From Intestinimonas sp. (GTDB lineage: Bacteria > Bacillota > Clostridia > Oscillospirales > Oscillospiraceae), in contig JALCSB010000008.1 in NCBI GenBank assembly GCA_022653075.1, positions 1 through 64,000 of the forward strand: DNA of 64,000 nucleotides, given 5' to 3'. Position 1 is the stretch's first letter, and each line of letters opens with the position of its first letter. Positions 1-8,300 of the stretch are shown here, piece after piece. The notes beneath the pieces are model-generated. The model ran no database searches. It was not told where the DNA came from and was given only the letters and a program-made list of their open reading frames with translations. A program made the translations under genes and the position numbers.

Positions 1-80
1 TCAAGCACTTTTTTCTTCCGGTCATCCGGTTTCTCACCGGCCTCTCCCCTCCGAGGTGCCCCGCTCGTTGAGCGCTTGAC
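1..80 (-). ncRNA. 5' end of a candidate structured RNA or leader (runs off left edge)
   Basis: Downstream of a very good minus-strand promoter, the predicted transcript begins near 75-77. Its first bases (minus 79-71, UCAAGCGCU) pair with minus 9-1 (AGUGCUUGA), a 9-bp helix with one G-U wobble, enclosing about 60 nt. Inside is a hairpin CCGGU-GAGAA-ACCGG and a purine-rich CCUCGGAGGGGAGAGG stretch. I could not match it to a riboswitch class, tRNA, SRP, 6S or RNase P RNA. The alternative is an ordinary 5' UTR with a GTG or ATG start near 38-26 after the GGAGGGG. The helix at the transcript start makes me favour a structured leader. Confidence 0.4.
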
Positions 81-81
81 T

Positions 82-110
82 AATATACCAAACTCCCGCC
101 CACTTGTCAA
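82..110 (-). promoter_or_regulatory. Sigma-A promoter, minus strand
   Basis: Reading the minus strand, TTGACA (110-105) is followed by exactly 17 nt and TATATT (87-82). This is near-consensus and fires leftward out of the window, away from metA. Confidence 0.75.
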
Positions 111-296
111 CTCTTTTTTCCGATTTTTTTGATTTCCCGTCATTTCTTTGGGTTGTCCGCATTCAGTGAACACGCGCCTATGGAATCCGCGGTTGCACGT
201 ACACACCAAATGTGTTAGTCTAAGATACAATATTATTAATGTCGATATTGTTTGAACCCGGCATATAGGCGTGCCAGAACGGAGGGAACCAACGCT

Positions 297-1211
297 ATGC
301 CAATCAAAGTTGCAGATTCGCTGCCCGCAAGGGCTGTTCTCGAGAGTGAGAATATTTTCGTTATGACTGAATACCGGGCCATGCATCAGGATATCCGCCC
401 GCTGAATGTTGTAATTTTAAATTTGATGCCTACGAAAATTGTAACGGAAACTCAGATTCTTCGAAAGTTGTCCAATACGCCATTACAGATTCAGGTGGAA
501 CTGCTCCGCACATCCAGCCATCACGCTGTTAACACCGCCGACGACCATCTCGCCTCCTTCTATACCACATTCGATCAAATCAAAGAGAAAAAGTACGACG
601 GTATGATCATCACCGGTGCACCGGTAGAGAATCTGGACTTTACGGAGGTTGACTATTGGGACGAGCTGTGTCAGATCATGAATTGGTCCACCACTCATGT
701 ACATTCTACGCTCCATATTTGTTGGGGCGCTCAGGCCGGGCTGTTTTTCCATTATGGGATCGAGAAGCGCACTTTACCTCACAAGCTATTCGGTGTGTTT
801 GAGCATCGGATGCTAAAGCCCAATTCTCCTCTGTTTCGCGGTTTTGACGATGTATTTCAAATTCCGCATTCCCGGTATACGGAAGTATGGGAACAGGACA
901 TTCTCGCCGTACCGGAGCTGGAATTGCTGGCCATATCTGAAGAAGCGGGTGTTTTCGCAGTTAAAAGTCAAGATAACCACCGCTTTTTTATCATGGGCCA
1001 TCCGGAGTACGATCCGGATACTTTAGCGCGTGAATATTTTCGGGATGTAGACCGGGGCATCGCCATCCAGGTACCCGCGCATTACTTTCCCGGTGATAAC
1101 CCCACACAGACGCCTATCGTCCGTTGGCGCTCCGCCGGCCAGTTGCTGTACACCAACTGGCTGAATTATTATGTGTATCAAACCACACCCTATGATCTGA
1201 AACAACTGTAA
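297..1211 (+). CDS. metA: Homoserine O-acetyltransferase (MetA family)
   Basis: Acylates homoserine on its hydroxyl, the first committed step of methionine synthesis in the cytoplasm. From the ATG at 297, behind GGAGG at 281-285, the numbering matches the MetA family exactly: Lys47, catalytic Cys142 (HICWGAQ), and His235/Glu237 (GHPEYD). An upstream in-frame ATG at 252 has no binding site and would break this register. Position 111 is Glu (TGAPVE); in this family Glu111 goes with acetyl-CoA use and Gly111 with succinyl-CoA, so I infer the acetyl donor. Length (304 aa) is normal. thiN follows 27 nt downstream on the same strand. I see no SAM riboswitch in the upstream 190 nt. Confidence 0.95.
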   Translation: MPIKVADSLPARAVLESENIFVMTEYRAMHQDIRPLNVVILNLMPTKIVTETQILRKLSNTPLQIQVELLRTSSHHAVNTADDHLASFYTTFDQIKEKKYDGMIITGAPVENLDFTEVDYWDELCQIMNWSTTHVHSTLHICWGAQAGLFFHYGIEKRTLPHKLFGVFEHRMLKPNSPLFRGFDDVFQIPHSRYTEVWEQDILAVPELELLAISEEAGVFAVKSQDNHRFFIMGHPEYDPDTLAREYFRDVDRGIAIQVPAHYFPGDNPTQTPIVRWRSAGQLLYTNWLNYYVYQTTPYDLKQL

Positions 1212-1238
1212 CGGGCTGATCGAAACGGGAGTGAAAAA

Positions 1239-1865
1239 ATGGAACCGACAAAATGCTGTTATATTGTAGGTGCGGGTGTATTTTGCGCTGCAGGGCTGCA
1301 CCCCGCCCCAGGCGACTTGGTCATCGCAGCGGACGGCGGTTATCGGTATTTGCAGCAGATGGGGCTGAATACGGATCTGGTCATTGGCGATTTCGACTCC
1401 ATGTCCAGCCTGCCCCGGCACCCCCATGTGGTGGTACTACCCAAAGAAAAAGATGACACGGACATGGCGGCCGCCATTCAGCTGGGTCTGAAGCAAGGTT
1501 GTTCCGAATTCCGGCTTTACGGCGGAACCGGTGGGCGGGAAAGTCACACTCTGGCCAATTTTCAGTGTCTGGTCTGGCTGGCGCGGCGGGGACTTCGGGG
1601 CGTATTAGTGGGCACCGGCTGGGAGGCCACAGCTGTAACCGACGGGGTACTGGCTTTTTCTGTGGACCATCGGGGCTATATCTCGGTGTTTTGTCAGGGC
1701 GACCGGGCCGAAGGAGTCACTCTGCATGGACTCAAATATCCACTGAACGAGGCCACACTCACCTGCGATATACCGCTTGGGGTTAGTAATGAATTTACCG
1801 GCGTGGAGAGTAGCGTTGCGGTACGGCATGGCACGCTTTTGGTTTTATATGACAGCCGCTTATAG
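1239..1865 (+). CDS. thiN: Thiamine pyrophosphokinase
   Basis: Transfers pyrophosphate from ATP to thiamine, giving the cofactor TPP. The 208-aa length is typical. Family motifs are in order: ADGG (31-34), GDFDS (50-54), the acidic DDTDM (72-76) that binds metal and nucleotide, and GGTGGRESHTLANF (95-108). The C-terminal half is the beta-rich thiamine-binding domain. It lies 27 nt after metA and probably shares its transcript; a strong hairpin follows. In many Clostridia thiN sits near rsgA and rpe; neither is visible here. Confidence 0.93.
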   Translation: MEPTKCCYIVGAGVFCAAGLHPAPGDLVIAADGGYRYLQQMGLNTDLVIGDFDSMSSLPRHPHVVVLPKEKDDTDMAAAIQLGLKQGCSEFRLYGGTGGRESHTLANFQCLVWLARRGLRGVLVGTGWEATAVTDGVLAFSVDHRGYISVFCQGDRAEGVTLHGLKYPLNEATLTCDIPLGVSNEFTGVESSVAVRHGTLLVLYDSRL

Positions 1866-1883
1866 CGTGTCATGTAATATTAT

Positions 1884-1938
1884 AATGAGGAAGCCGTTTC
1901 GACCTTGCTAATGGCGAAGCGGCTTCCTCATTTTTTAT
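1884..1938. terminator. Bidirectional intrinsic terminator between thiN and the uracil permease
   Basis: A 13-bp perfect stem (AATGAGGAAGCCG, 1884-1896, with CGGCTTCCTCATT, 1920-1932) is followed by TTTTTT on the plus strand. The AT-rich left flank lets it serve the converging minus gene as well. Confidence 0.85.
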
Positions 1939-1954
1939 ATATGTGTAAGATAAC

Positions 1955-3217
1955 TTAGTCGTTCATCAGATGCGCACGGTCCAGCAGATAGAAAATCAGG
2001 CTCAGGATGATAGCGGTGACTGCGGCCAGCGTCATGCCGGTAATGGAAATATCGCCCAGTTTAATGGCCGCGCCGGAGAGTCCGGCCACAAACACTACCG
2101 AGGTGAGGATCAGGTTCTTGTTTTTAGAATAATCCACCTGCTTGTCCACCAAGATGCGCAGGCCGGAGGCGCCGATCATGCCGTACAGCAGGAAGGTGAT
2201 TCCGCCGATAACATCACCTGGAATCGTAGAGATGAAGGCGGAAAGCGGCCCGATGAACGCCATTAGAATGGAGATTACCGCCGCACCGGCAATGACTTGT
2301 ACGGAGTAGACGCCGGTAATCGCCATAACGCCGATGTTTTCACCATAGGTCGTGGTTGGTACGGAGCCGATCAGGCCGGAGAGGGCGGAGGATAGATTAT
2401 CCCCCAAAAGGGATCGGTGTAACCCGGGGTCCCGCAGCAGATCCCGCCCCACAATTTTGCTGGTTACAATCTGATGCCCAATATGCTCGGTACAGATGAC
2501 CAGCAGCACCGGTACCATGGTAAGGACGGCACTGGTGTCAAATTTAGCCAGATGAAAATGAGGTATTGTAAACAAACTTACGTTATAAAGCGGAGAAAAG
2601 TCCACTAACCCAAAGCAGACGGCACTGAGATAGCCGCATACCATAGCCACCAGCAGCGGAATGACAGAGAGAAACCCCCGGAACAGAACAGAGGCAAAGA
2701 TCGCCACCCCCAGCGTAACGGCAAACGTAACTATATCACCGACAGAGGTTGTGGAACTGAGCAGGTTCGCGCCGGTACTGCCGCCCGCCACAGTGTTAGC
2801 GGCCAGATCCAGGCCGATCAGCGCCACCACAGGTCCCATGGCCGCCGGTGGGAGAACCACATCGATCCAGTCGGTGCCGAATTTCCAAACGACCAGCGCC
2901 AGCACACAGCCCAGCAGGCCGACCACGACAAAGCCGCCCTGCGCATATTCAAAGCCCAGTCCGGCAATAACCACCTGCGCGGGGGCCAGAAAGGCAAAAC
3001 TGGAACCCAGATAGGCGGGCGCTCTGCCGTGGGTAATCAAAATAAACAGCAGCGTACCGATGCCGTTCATAAACAGTACAATATCGGCGTTGATTCCAAA
3101 TACCAGGGGTACCAGCACTGATGCTCCAAACATGGCAAACACATGCTGAATGCTCAAGGGAATCATCTGCGCGGCAGGGACTTTTTCATCAACCTGGATG
3201 ATACGTTTCTGATTCAC
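1955..3217 (-). CDS. uraA: Uracil/xanthine permease (NCS2 family)
   Basis: Proton-coupled nucleobase uptake through the inner membrane. The 420-aa protein has about 12-14 hydrophobic segments and family landmarks: an N-terminal PLSIQHVFAMFGASVLVP, the substrate-site region around ICTEHIGHQ, and a GSVPTTTYGENIGVMAITGV segment. These resemble UraA (uracil) more than the purine branch. The chosen start is a GTG at 3217 behind AAGGGAG; the longer frame to 3331 would include the promoter. It stands alone, with no pyr genes beside it. Uracil preference is inferred. Confidence 0.88.
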   Translation of the reverse strand: MNQKRIIQVDEKVPAAQMIPLSIQHVFAMFGASVLVPLVFGINADIVLFMNGIGTLLFILITHGRAPAYLGSSFAFLAPAQVVIAGLGFEYAQGGFVVVGLLGCVLALVVWKFGTDWIDVVLPPAAMGPVVALIGLDLAANTVAGGSTGANLLSSTTSVGDIVTFAVTLGVAIFASVLFRGFLSVIPLLVAMVCGYLSAVCFGLVDFSPLYNVSLFTIPHFHLAKFDTSAVLTMVPVLLVICTEHIGHQIVTSKIVGRDLLRDPGLHRSLLGDNLSSALSGLIGSVPTTTYGENIGVMAITGVYSVQVIAGAAVISILMAFIGPLSAFISTIPGDVIGGITFLLYGMIGASGLRILVDKQVDYSKNKNLILTSVVFVAGLSGAAIKLGDISITGMTLAAVTAIILSLIFYLLDRAHLMND

Positions 3218-3252
3218 AACTTTCACTCCCTTTAATCTTTTTATTCCGGTGA

Positions 3253-3281
3253 AGTATATCACGCAGGCTGAAATGCGTCCA
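3253..3281 (-). promoter_or_regulatory. Probable promoter of the uracil permease gene
   Basis: On the minus strand TGGACG (3281-3276), 17 nt, then TATACT (3258-3253), about 40 nt before the GTG start. The -35 is weak (4 of 6) and the -10 strong. I found no convincing PyrR site or purine riboswitch in the short leader. Confidence 0.5.
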
Positions 3282-3374
3282 GAGTAAACAGCAAAAAAGC
3301 CCGAATGGGTGAAACTTTTGTCACATACCACGGAAAGCGTCTGTTCTTCGGCCCGCTTTCCTCCGTTGCATCCA

Positions 3375-3404
3375 TTGACAAAACGCCATATTTTCCGGTA
3401 TAGT
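3375..3404 (+). promoter_or_regulatory. lysA promoter
   Basis: TTGACA (3375-3380), 18-nt spacer, TATAGT (3399-3404). Transcription should start near 3411, which rules out the ATG at 3409 and supports the lysA start at 3442. Confidence 0.7.
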
Positions 3405-3441
3405 AGAGATGAATTTTTTCTTAAATGAGAGGTATTTCACT

Positions 3442-4698
3442 ATGAAAACTCCTTTTGTCACACTGGAACAGCTACAGGCCATGGTTCGCCGGTTTCCCAC
3501 CCCTTTTCACCTCTATGACGAAAAGGGCATTCGTGAGAACGCCCGGCGCGTGAAGGCTGCCTTTGCCTGGAATCCCGGTTACAAGGAGTATTTTGCCGTA
3601 AAAGCCACGCCTAATCCTCAAATTCTGAAGATTCTGCGGGAGGAGGGCTGTGGCACCGACTGTTCCTCCCTGACGGAGCTGATGCTGTCCGACCGGTGCG
3701 GCTTTTCCGGCCATGAAATTATGTTCTCCTCTAACGACACGCCCCGGGAGGAGTTCGCCCTAGCCGCCAAGTTGGGAGCTACCATTAATCTGGATGATAT
3801 TACACACATTGATTTTCTCAACGAGATCTGCGGGATTCCCGAGACGATCTCCTGCCGGTATAATCCGGGCGGTAAATTCGTGTTAAGCGAGTCCAAGGAA
3901 GGGTTTCAGGTCATGGACAATCCCGGGGACGCCAAATATGGCATGACCCGCGTGCAGCTCGCGGAGGCGTTCCGGAAACTTAAAACTTTGGGCGCCAAGC
4001 ACTTCGGCATTCACGCTTTTCTGGCCTCCAACACCATTTCCAACGCCTACTATCCCGCACTGGCCCGTATTCTCTTCCGCACGGCGGTAGAGCTCCAAGC
4101 GGAAACCGACTGTCATATTGCTTTTATCAATCTCTCCGGCGGTGTCGGGATTCCTTATCAGCCGGAACAGCCCGGCAACGACATTGCCGTCATCGGCGAG
4201 GGTGTGCGCCGCGCCTACGAAGAGATTCTGGTCCCCGCCGGTATGGGCGATGTGGCCCTCTATACCGAGCTGGGCCGTTTTATGCTGGGGCCGTACGGTC
4301 ATCTGGTCACTACCGCCATCCATGAAAAGCACACTTATAAGGAATATATCGGCGTGGACGCCTGTGCGGCCAACCTGATGCGGCCGGCTATGTATGGTGC
4401 CTATCACCATATCACGGTCATGGGCAAGGAGAATGCCCCCTGCGACCACAAGTATGACGTGACCGGCTCTCTGTGTGAAAACAACGATAAGTTCGCTATT
4501 GACCGCATGCTCCCCAAAATTGACAGGGGCGACCTGCTGGTCATCCACGATACCGGCGCCCACGGCTTCTCCATGGGCTACAACTATAATGGCCGGCTGC
4601 GCTCGGCGGAGGTTCTGCTGCAAGAGGATGGTACGGCTCGGCTCATCCGGCGGGCGGAAACGCCGGACGATTATTTTTCCACCATGATCTTTGACTGA
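3442..4698 (+). CDS. lysA: Diaminopimelate decarboxylase
   Basis: PLP enzyme that decarboxylates meso-diaminopimelate to L-lysine. It has the fold type III arrangement: an alanine-racemase-like barrel with PLP-binding Lys54 (YFAVKATPNP), then a C-terminal beta domain with GSLCENNDKF, holding the active-site Cys, and HDTGAHGFSMGYNYNG. Length is 418 aa from the ATG at 3442, behind GAGAGG at 3427-3432. The alternative ATG at 3409 lies at the predicted transcription start and has no binding site. A related nspC-type decarboxylase occurs in the polyamine operon at 31958-33082, but motifs here fit lysine synthesis. It appears monocistronic. Confidence 0.9.
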   Translation: MKTPFVTLEQLQAMVRRFPTPFHLYDEKGIRENARRVKAAFAWNPGYKEYFAVKATPNPQILKILREEGCGTDCSSLTELMLSDRCGFSGHEIMFSSNDTPREEFALAAKLGATINLDDITHIDFLNEICGIPETISCRYNPGGKFVLSESKEGFQVMDNPGDAKYGMTRVQLAEAFRKLKTLGAKHFGIHAFLASNTISNAYYPALARILFRTAVELQAETDCHIAFINLSGGVGIPYQPEQPGNDIAVIGEGVRRAYEEILVPAGMGDVALYTELGRFMLGPYGHLVTTAIHEKHTYKEYIGVDACAANLMRPAMYGAYHHITVMGKENAPCDHKYDVTGSLCENNDKFAIDRMLPKIDRGDLLVIHDTGAHGFSMGYNYNGRLRSAEVLLQEDGTARLIRRAETPDDYFSTMIFD

Positions 4699-4748
4699 TT
4701 GGTTTTCGCGTGGGAACTATCCCACACGGGGTCTTTATGGTCAAAGCA

Positions 4749-4786
4749 CAGGCGGGCCTTTGTCCACCAGGACAAAGGCCCGCCTG
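4749..4786. terminator. Strong hairpin between converging lysA and the glycosylase gene
   Basis: A perfect 17-bp stem (4749-4765 with 4770-4786) and ACCA loop. There is no long T-run on either side, so it may end transcripts imperfectly from both directions or protect 3' ends. Confidence 0.65.
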
Positions 4787-4794
4787 TCTGTCGC

Positions 4795-5637
4795 TTACCG
4801 GAGCCGCCGTTTGTCTTTCTGTTTTACCGCCGCGTATTCCAGGCTGCGCGCATAGTAAAACATATACTGCTGGATTACTCCCTCAAAGCCCCGATATCTC
4901 CGCAGGGGAAATTTCCCTCCATATTCGGCATCAATAACGCGGTTCATCCACACATCCCGTGGAAACGCCTCCAGCCGGTGAAATCCAAACAGCATCACAC
5001 AATTCGCCACCTTATCCCCCACACCAGACTGCAACAGCAGGCTTCGGCGCAGCATCTCCGTATCGGCGGACCGAAGCGTCTCAAGGTCCAGCGCGCCGGA
5101 ATCCACCGCCCGCGCCGCCGCCAAAACGTAGGGCGTACGGTAACCCAGGGAGCACCCGGCCAGCGTCTCCGGCGTCTGTCGGGCCAGAACGGCCGGTTGC
5201 GGAAAGGCAAATTCCCCCGTCCCGGCAATGGGTTCCCCGAACGCCGTGCATAACCGTTCCACCGCCGTCTTGATCGCGGGGATAGATTTCCGTTGGGAAA
5301 TCAAAAAAGTGATCAGCATTTCCCAAGAATCTTGCCGCAGGATTGTTATGCCGCGGCCATAGCATACCGCCGCGTTTAAAAAGTGGTCCCGGCGTGGAAC
5401 GGCGGCGGTGTACAAGCCATAATTCTGGTCCAGATCGAAATAGCTCCGCCAATAAGAATCAAATATCCGCGCGTCGCAGTCCAGCCGATAGCGCCCCGCG
5501 CCCCGCTCCGTAATCAGCAAAAGCCGATTCCCGGCCACAAGCCGCCAGCGCGCCTCATCCAGCCGCCTTAACCGAAAGCACTGTCCGCTCTCCGCCACTT
5601 TTCGGATGTCCATCTGATCAGATTTAAAGTCAAACAT
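4795..5637 (-). CDS. 8-oxoguanine DNA glycosylase/AP lyase (OGG1-like)
   Basis: Base-excision repair enzyme removing 8-oxoguanine opposite cytosine. The N-terminal half resembles the OGG_N domain (SGQCFRL near residue 20). The C-terminal half is a helix-hairpin-helix GPD domain: SGVGDKVANCVMLFGF (204-219) carries catalytic Lys209, and FPRDVWM carries catalytic Asp228. Having both Lys and Asp indicates a bifunctional glycosylase/lyase rather than an AlkA-type enzyme. The 280-aa length fits bacterial Ogg proteins. It is a single gene converging on lysA. Confidence 0.85.
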   Translation of the reverse strand: MFDFKSDQMDIRKVAESGQCFRLRRLDEARWRLVAGNRLLLITERGAGRYRLDCDARIFDSYWRSYFDLDQNYGLYTAAVPRRDHFLNAAVCYGRGITILRQDSWEMLITFLISQRKSIPAIKTAVERLCTAFGEPIAGTGEFAFPQPAVLARQTPETLAGCSLGYRTPYVLAAARAVDSGALDLETLRSADTEMLRRSLLLQSGVGDKVANCVMLFGFHRLEAFPRDVWMNRVIDAEYGGKFPLRRYRGFEGVIQQYMFYYARSLEYAAVKQKDKRRLR

Positions 5638-5730
5638 CTCTTAACCCCGTATTCATGCCCCGCCAGGGCGAAGCGTATCAAAAATCAGGCCCGTCGTCCG
5701 GCGCGCCAAAAGAGAACAGGAGAACCCATC

Positions 5731-6786
5731 ATGGTCGCTATCTTGATTTCTATGTTGACCGACGCCGGTTTTCTCGGCGCGTTTCTCGAGACCCTCCTTA
5801 TGGTCCTTCTCGGCGTCCTCTTTCGCCGGAAAAACTGGATCACAACAGAGGGAAAGCAGGCGATCACGGTCATCATTTGGAAGTTGGCTGTACCGTGCTT
5901 GGCCTTCCGGGCTTTTATGACCGATTTCGACCGTACGGGGTTTCGTGTGGGTCTCCATGTGCTGGCGTTGGCCTCTTTCCTCTACCTGCTCCTGACTGTT
6001 CTCGTCCGGCTCGCCTTTCTCCGTCTGGGGCGGGATACCGCTATGGTGTGTGCGCTGTTTGCTGCCGTCGGGCAGGTCACACTGTTCTCCATGCCCATCC
6101 TTCAGTCCATCTACGCCGCAGATGACACGGAGGTCATGCTGGCCATCAACCTCATCGCCATTGCCTTTCGGGTCATGGTGTACATTGTGGCCTTTTTCGC
6201 CCTCTCCGGTATCCACCCGGACCGGGCCCATCTGGGCACTTCCCTGCGCACGACCTTCTTAAATCCCATCATGATCGCCATGCTTGCCGGCATTCTGATC
6301 TGGGCAACGCAGGATTTTCTACCTCAGGTTACGGTAGAGAATGGAACCTGTGCCTTTTTGCGTCTGGACCGGACGCTGCCCGCCCTTTTCCAAACCGTAA
6401 CCGCGCTGTCCCGGCTGGTCAGCCCGCTGGCTATGCTTCTTATCGGACTGTCTCTGGGTGAATCAAACTTCCGTCAGGAGATCAAAGACCCGCTGGCGTG
6501 GCTGGTGGCTCTTCTGCGTACGGTGGCCGCGCCTTTGATAGCACTTCTCACGGTGTGTCTGGCTCAGAAAGCAGGTCTGATTCATTTTGGAGAAGCACAG
6601 GTCATGGCCTTGGTTATCGCCTTTGCCGGACCTGCTTCCGCCACGCTGGACCTCTACTGCATGCAGTTCGGCCGAGCGGAACTGCTGGCCTCTAAAATTT
6701 TCTTCATGTCCACACTGCTGTGCGCGGTATCCATTCCTCTGTGCTATTTCCTTACCAAGTGGGCACTTACTCTGCCTATCTTCTGA
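5731..6786 (+). CDS. AEC-family transporter (auxin efflux carrier-like / malate permease-like)
   Basis: A 351-aa membrane protein with about 10 hydrophobic segments split into two halves by a loop, as in the auxin efflux carrier family. An early KLAVPCLAFRAF segment and a late PASATLDLYCMQFG segment are family-like. The start is an ATG with AGGAGA 10 nt upstream. Bacterial members carry malate, malonate or other organic anions; the substrate cannot be read from sequence. It is bounded by oppositely oriented genes and probably transcribed alone. Confidence 0.8.
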   Translation: MVAILISMLTDAGFLGAFLETLLMVLLGVLFRRKNWITTEGKQAITVIIWKLAVPCLAFRAFMTDFDRTGFRVGLHVLALASFLYLLLTVLVRLAFLRLGRDTAMVCALFAAVGQVTLFSMPILQSIYAADDTEVMLAINLIAIAFRVMVYIVAFFALSGIHPDRAHLGTSLRTTFLNPIMIAMLAGILIWATQDFLPQVTVENGTCAFLRLDRTLPALFQTVTALSRLVSPLAMLLIGLSLGESNFRQEIKDPLAWLVALLRTVAAPLIALLTVCLAQKAGLIHFGEAQVMALVIAFAGPASATLDLYCMQFGRAELLASKIFFMSTLLCAVSIPLCYFLTKWALTLPIF

Positions 6787-6793
6787 GCACAGC

Positions 6794-8260
6794 TCACTCC
6801 GCCAGGTTGGTATAGTCCTCAGCAGGCGGCAGAACCATCGTTATGCGGGTCCCCACGCCCACCCGGGAGAGAACTTCGAACCAGCCGCTGTGCCGGTCGG
6901 CAATCATTTTTGCGATGGCAAGTCCCAGCCCGGTACCACCGGTTTGGCGGGTACGGGAGACGTCGGATCGGTAGAACCGGTCAAAAATATGAGGCAGAGG
7001 CTCTTCGTCAATGCCCGTGCCCTCATCCTCCACAGACAGGCGGGCCATACCGCCCCGCGCCTGCACGGACAGGGTAATCCGTCCACCCGCCGGGGTATAT
7101 TTGATGCTGTTATCCACCAGGATACGCAGCGCCTGCTTGATGAGGCCAGGGTCGGCATGGAGAAAGACCGGCCCGTCCCAGTCGGCGGAGAGCGGGTGGG
7201 TCTGGTCGATCATCTGGGTCTCTTTCAATATCTGCGCCGCCGTCTCGGTGGCGTCAAAGGTCTCCGGCTGTACATGGAGCGAATCGTTGTCACCCCGCGC
7301 CAGGAACAGGAGCTGTTCCACCAGATCTTTCATGGAGTCGGCCTCCGTGCGGATGGCGCTGATAGCTTCCTGCCGTGTCTCCGGGTCATCCTTGCCCCAC
7401 CGGTCCAGCAGGCTGGCATAACCCTGAATAACGGCAATAGGAGTGCGCAGCTCGTGGGAGGCATCGGAAACAAAGCGCATCTGGGCGCGGTACGCCTCGT
7501 TAACCCGGTCCAGCATAGCGTTGATTGCCTGTGCTAGGTCGCGCAGCTCCTGCTGCGTTCCGGCCACGGAAATGCGCCGGTCCAAATGGGTGGCGTTAAT
7601 CTGCTCCAGCTTGCCCGCCAGGGCTGAAAGCTCCTCCGGACGCATGGAGGGTGCGCGCCCCAGAAGGCTGGCCGCGCTGGCCAGTTCCTGAATGGGGCGC
7701 AGGGTCCGCCGGATGGTTCCCGCATTTTTCAGCAGATTGGAGACCAAAGAGAGAAACTCACAGATCAGCAACACCCGGCCAGCCAGGACCGCCAGCGTTA
7801 CCTGGCGCTCCAAATCCATGGATATGGCATAGGGCTGTCCATTCTGTTCCAGCTCCACCGTATAGGCCGCTCCCGCACCGGGGTCACCGCTCCAGGTACC
7901 CAGGAAGGCTATACCGCTCCCCCAAGATATGGTGCGTAAGCTGCCAGAAAGGTTATCGGCCAGCAGCGGCAGGTCCAATTCCGTCCCCTCCGGCGCGCGG
8001 CTCAAAGGCGTAACGGTACAGTCGCCCACCGTCATCCACTCCGCCGCCTCGGCAGAGGGCACTCCATGTTCGCTTACCAGCGTGGCGGCCTCGCCACACT
8101 GACTGTCCGCCCAAAGCAGAATGCCCCCCGCGCACAGAACCAGCAACAGCAAATCCAGGCAAAAATAAATACCCAGAAGGCGTAAAAACAGTCGGGTGTT
8201 CAGGCGCAGTACAATGGAGGAGTGCAGATTTCCCGAGGGCCGGGCCGGTCGCGCTGACAT
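6794..8260 (-). CDS. Membrane sensor histidine kinase (OmpR-pair type)
   Basis: Autophosphorylates on a histidine and passes phosphate to the regulator encoded just upstream. Order: TM1 (about 24-48), an extracytoplasmic region of about 100 residues, TM2 (153-176), a HAMP-like linker, a HisKA domain with His269 in SDASHELRTPIA, and an HATPase_c domain with the N box (DNSIKYTPAGG), G1 (DEGTGIDEE) and G2 (GGTGLGLAIAKM). All catalytic motifs are intact. The start follows GGGGAGG. The outer domain does not reveal the signal. The gene lies 40 nt after the regulator gene in one operon. Confidence 0.93.
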   Translation of the reverse strand: MSARPARPSGNLHSSIVLRLNTRLFLRLLGIYFCLDLLLLVLCAGGILLWADSQCGEAATLVSEHGVPSAEAAEWMTVGDCTVTPLSRAPEGTELDLPLLADNLSGSLRTISWGSGIAFLGTWSGDPGAGAAYTVELEQNGQPYAISMDLERQVTLAVLAGRVLLICEFLSLVSNLLKNAGTIRRTLRPIQELASAASLLGRAPSMRPEELSALAGKLEQINATHLDRRISVAGTQQELRDLAQAINAMLDRVNEAYRAQMRFVSDASHELRTPIAVIQGYASLLDRWGKDDPETRQEAISAIRTEADSMKDLVEQLLFLARGDNDSLHVQPETFDATETAAQILKETQMIDQTHPLSADWDGPVFLHADPGLIKQALRILVDNSIKYTPAGGRITLSVQARGGMARLSVEDEGTGIDEEPLPHIFDRFYRSDVSRTRQTGGTGLGLAIAKMIADRHSGWFEVLSRVGVGTRITMVLPPAEDYTNLAE

Positions 8261-8300
8261 GGACTCACCTCCCCTGTGATTATCTGGCTGCGTCGGGGAG

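Noticed and set aside
110-296. SAM riboswitch or T-box upstream of metA
   Set aside because: None of the conserved cores are present on the plus strand; the only clear structure reads on the minus strand away from metA.
3230-3330. PyrR attenuator or purine riboswitch before the uracil permease
   Set aside because: The short GC stretch with T-run lies upstream of the predicted promoter and no PyrR-binding consensus is visible.
4699-5253. Long plus-strand open frame after lysA
   Set aside because: Antisense to the OGG1-like gene, no ribosome binding site, Arg/Pro-rich composition typical of shadow frames.
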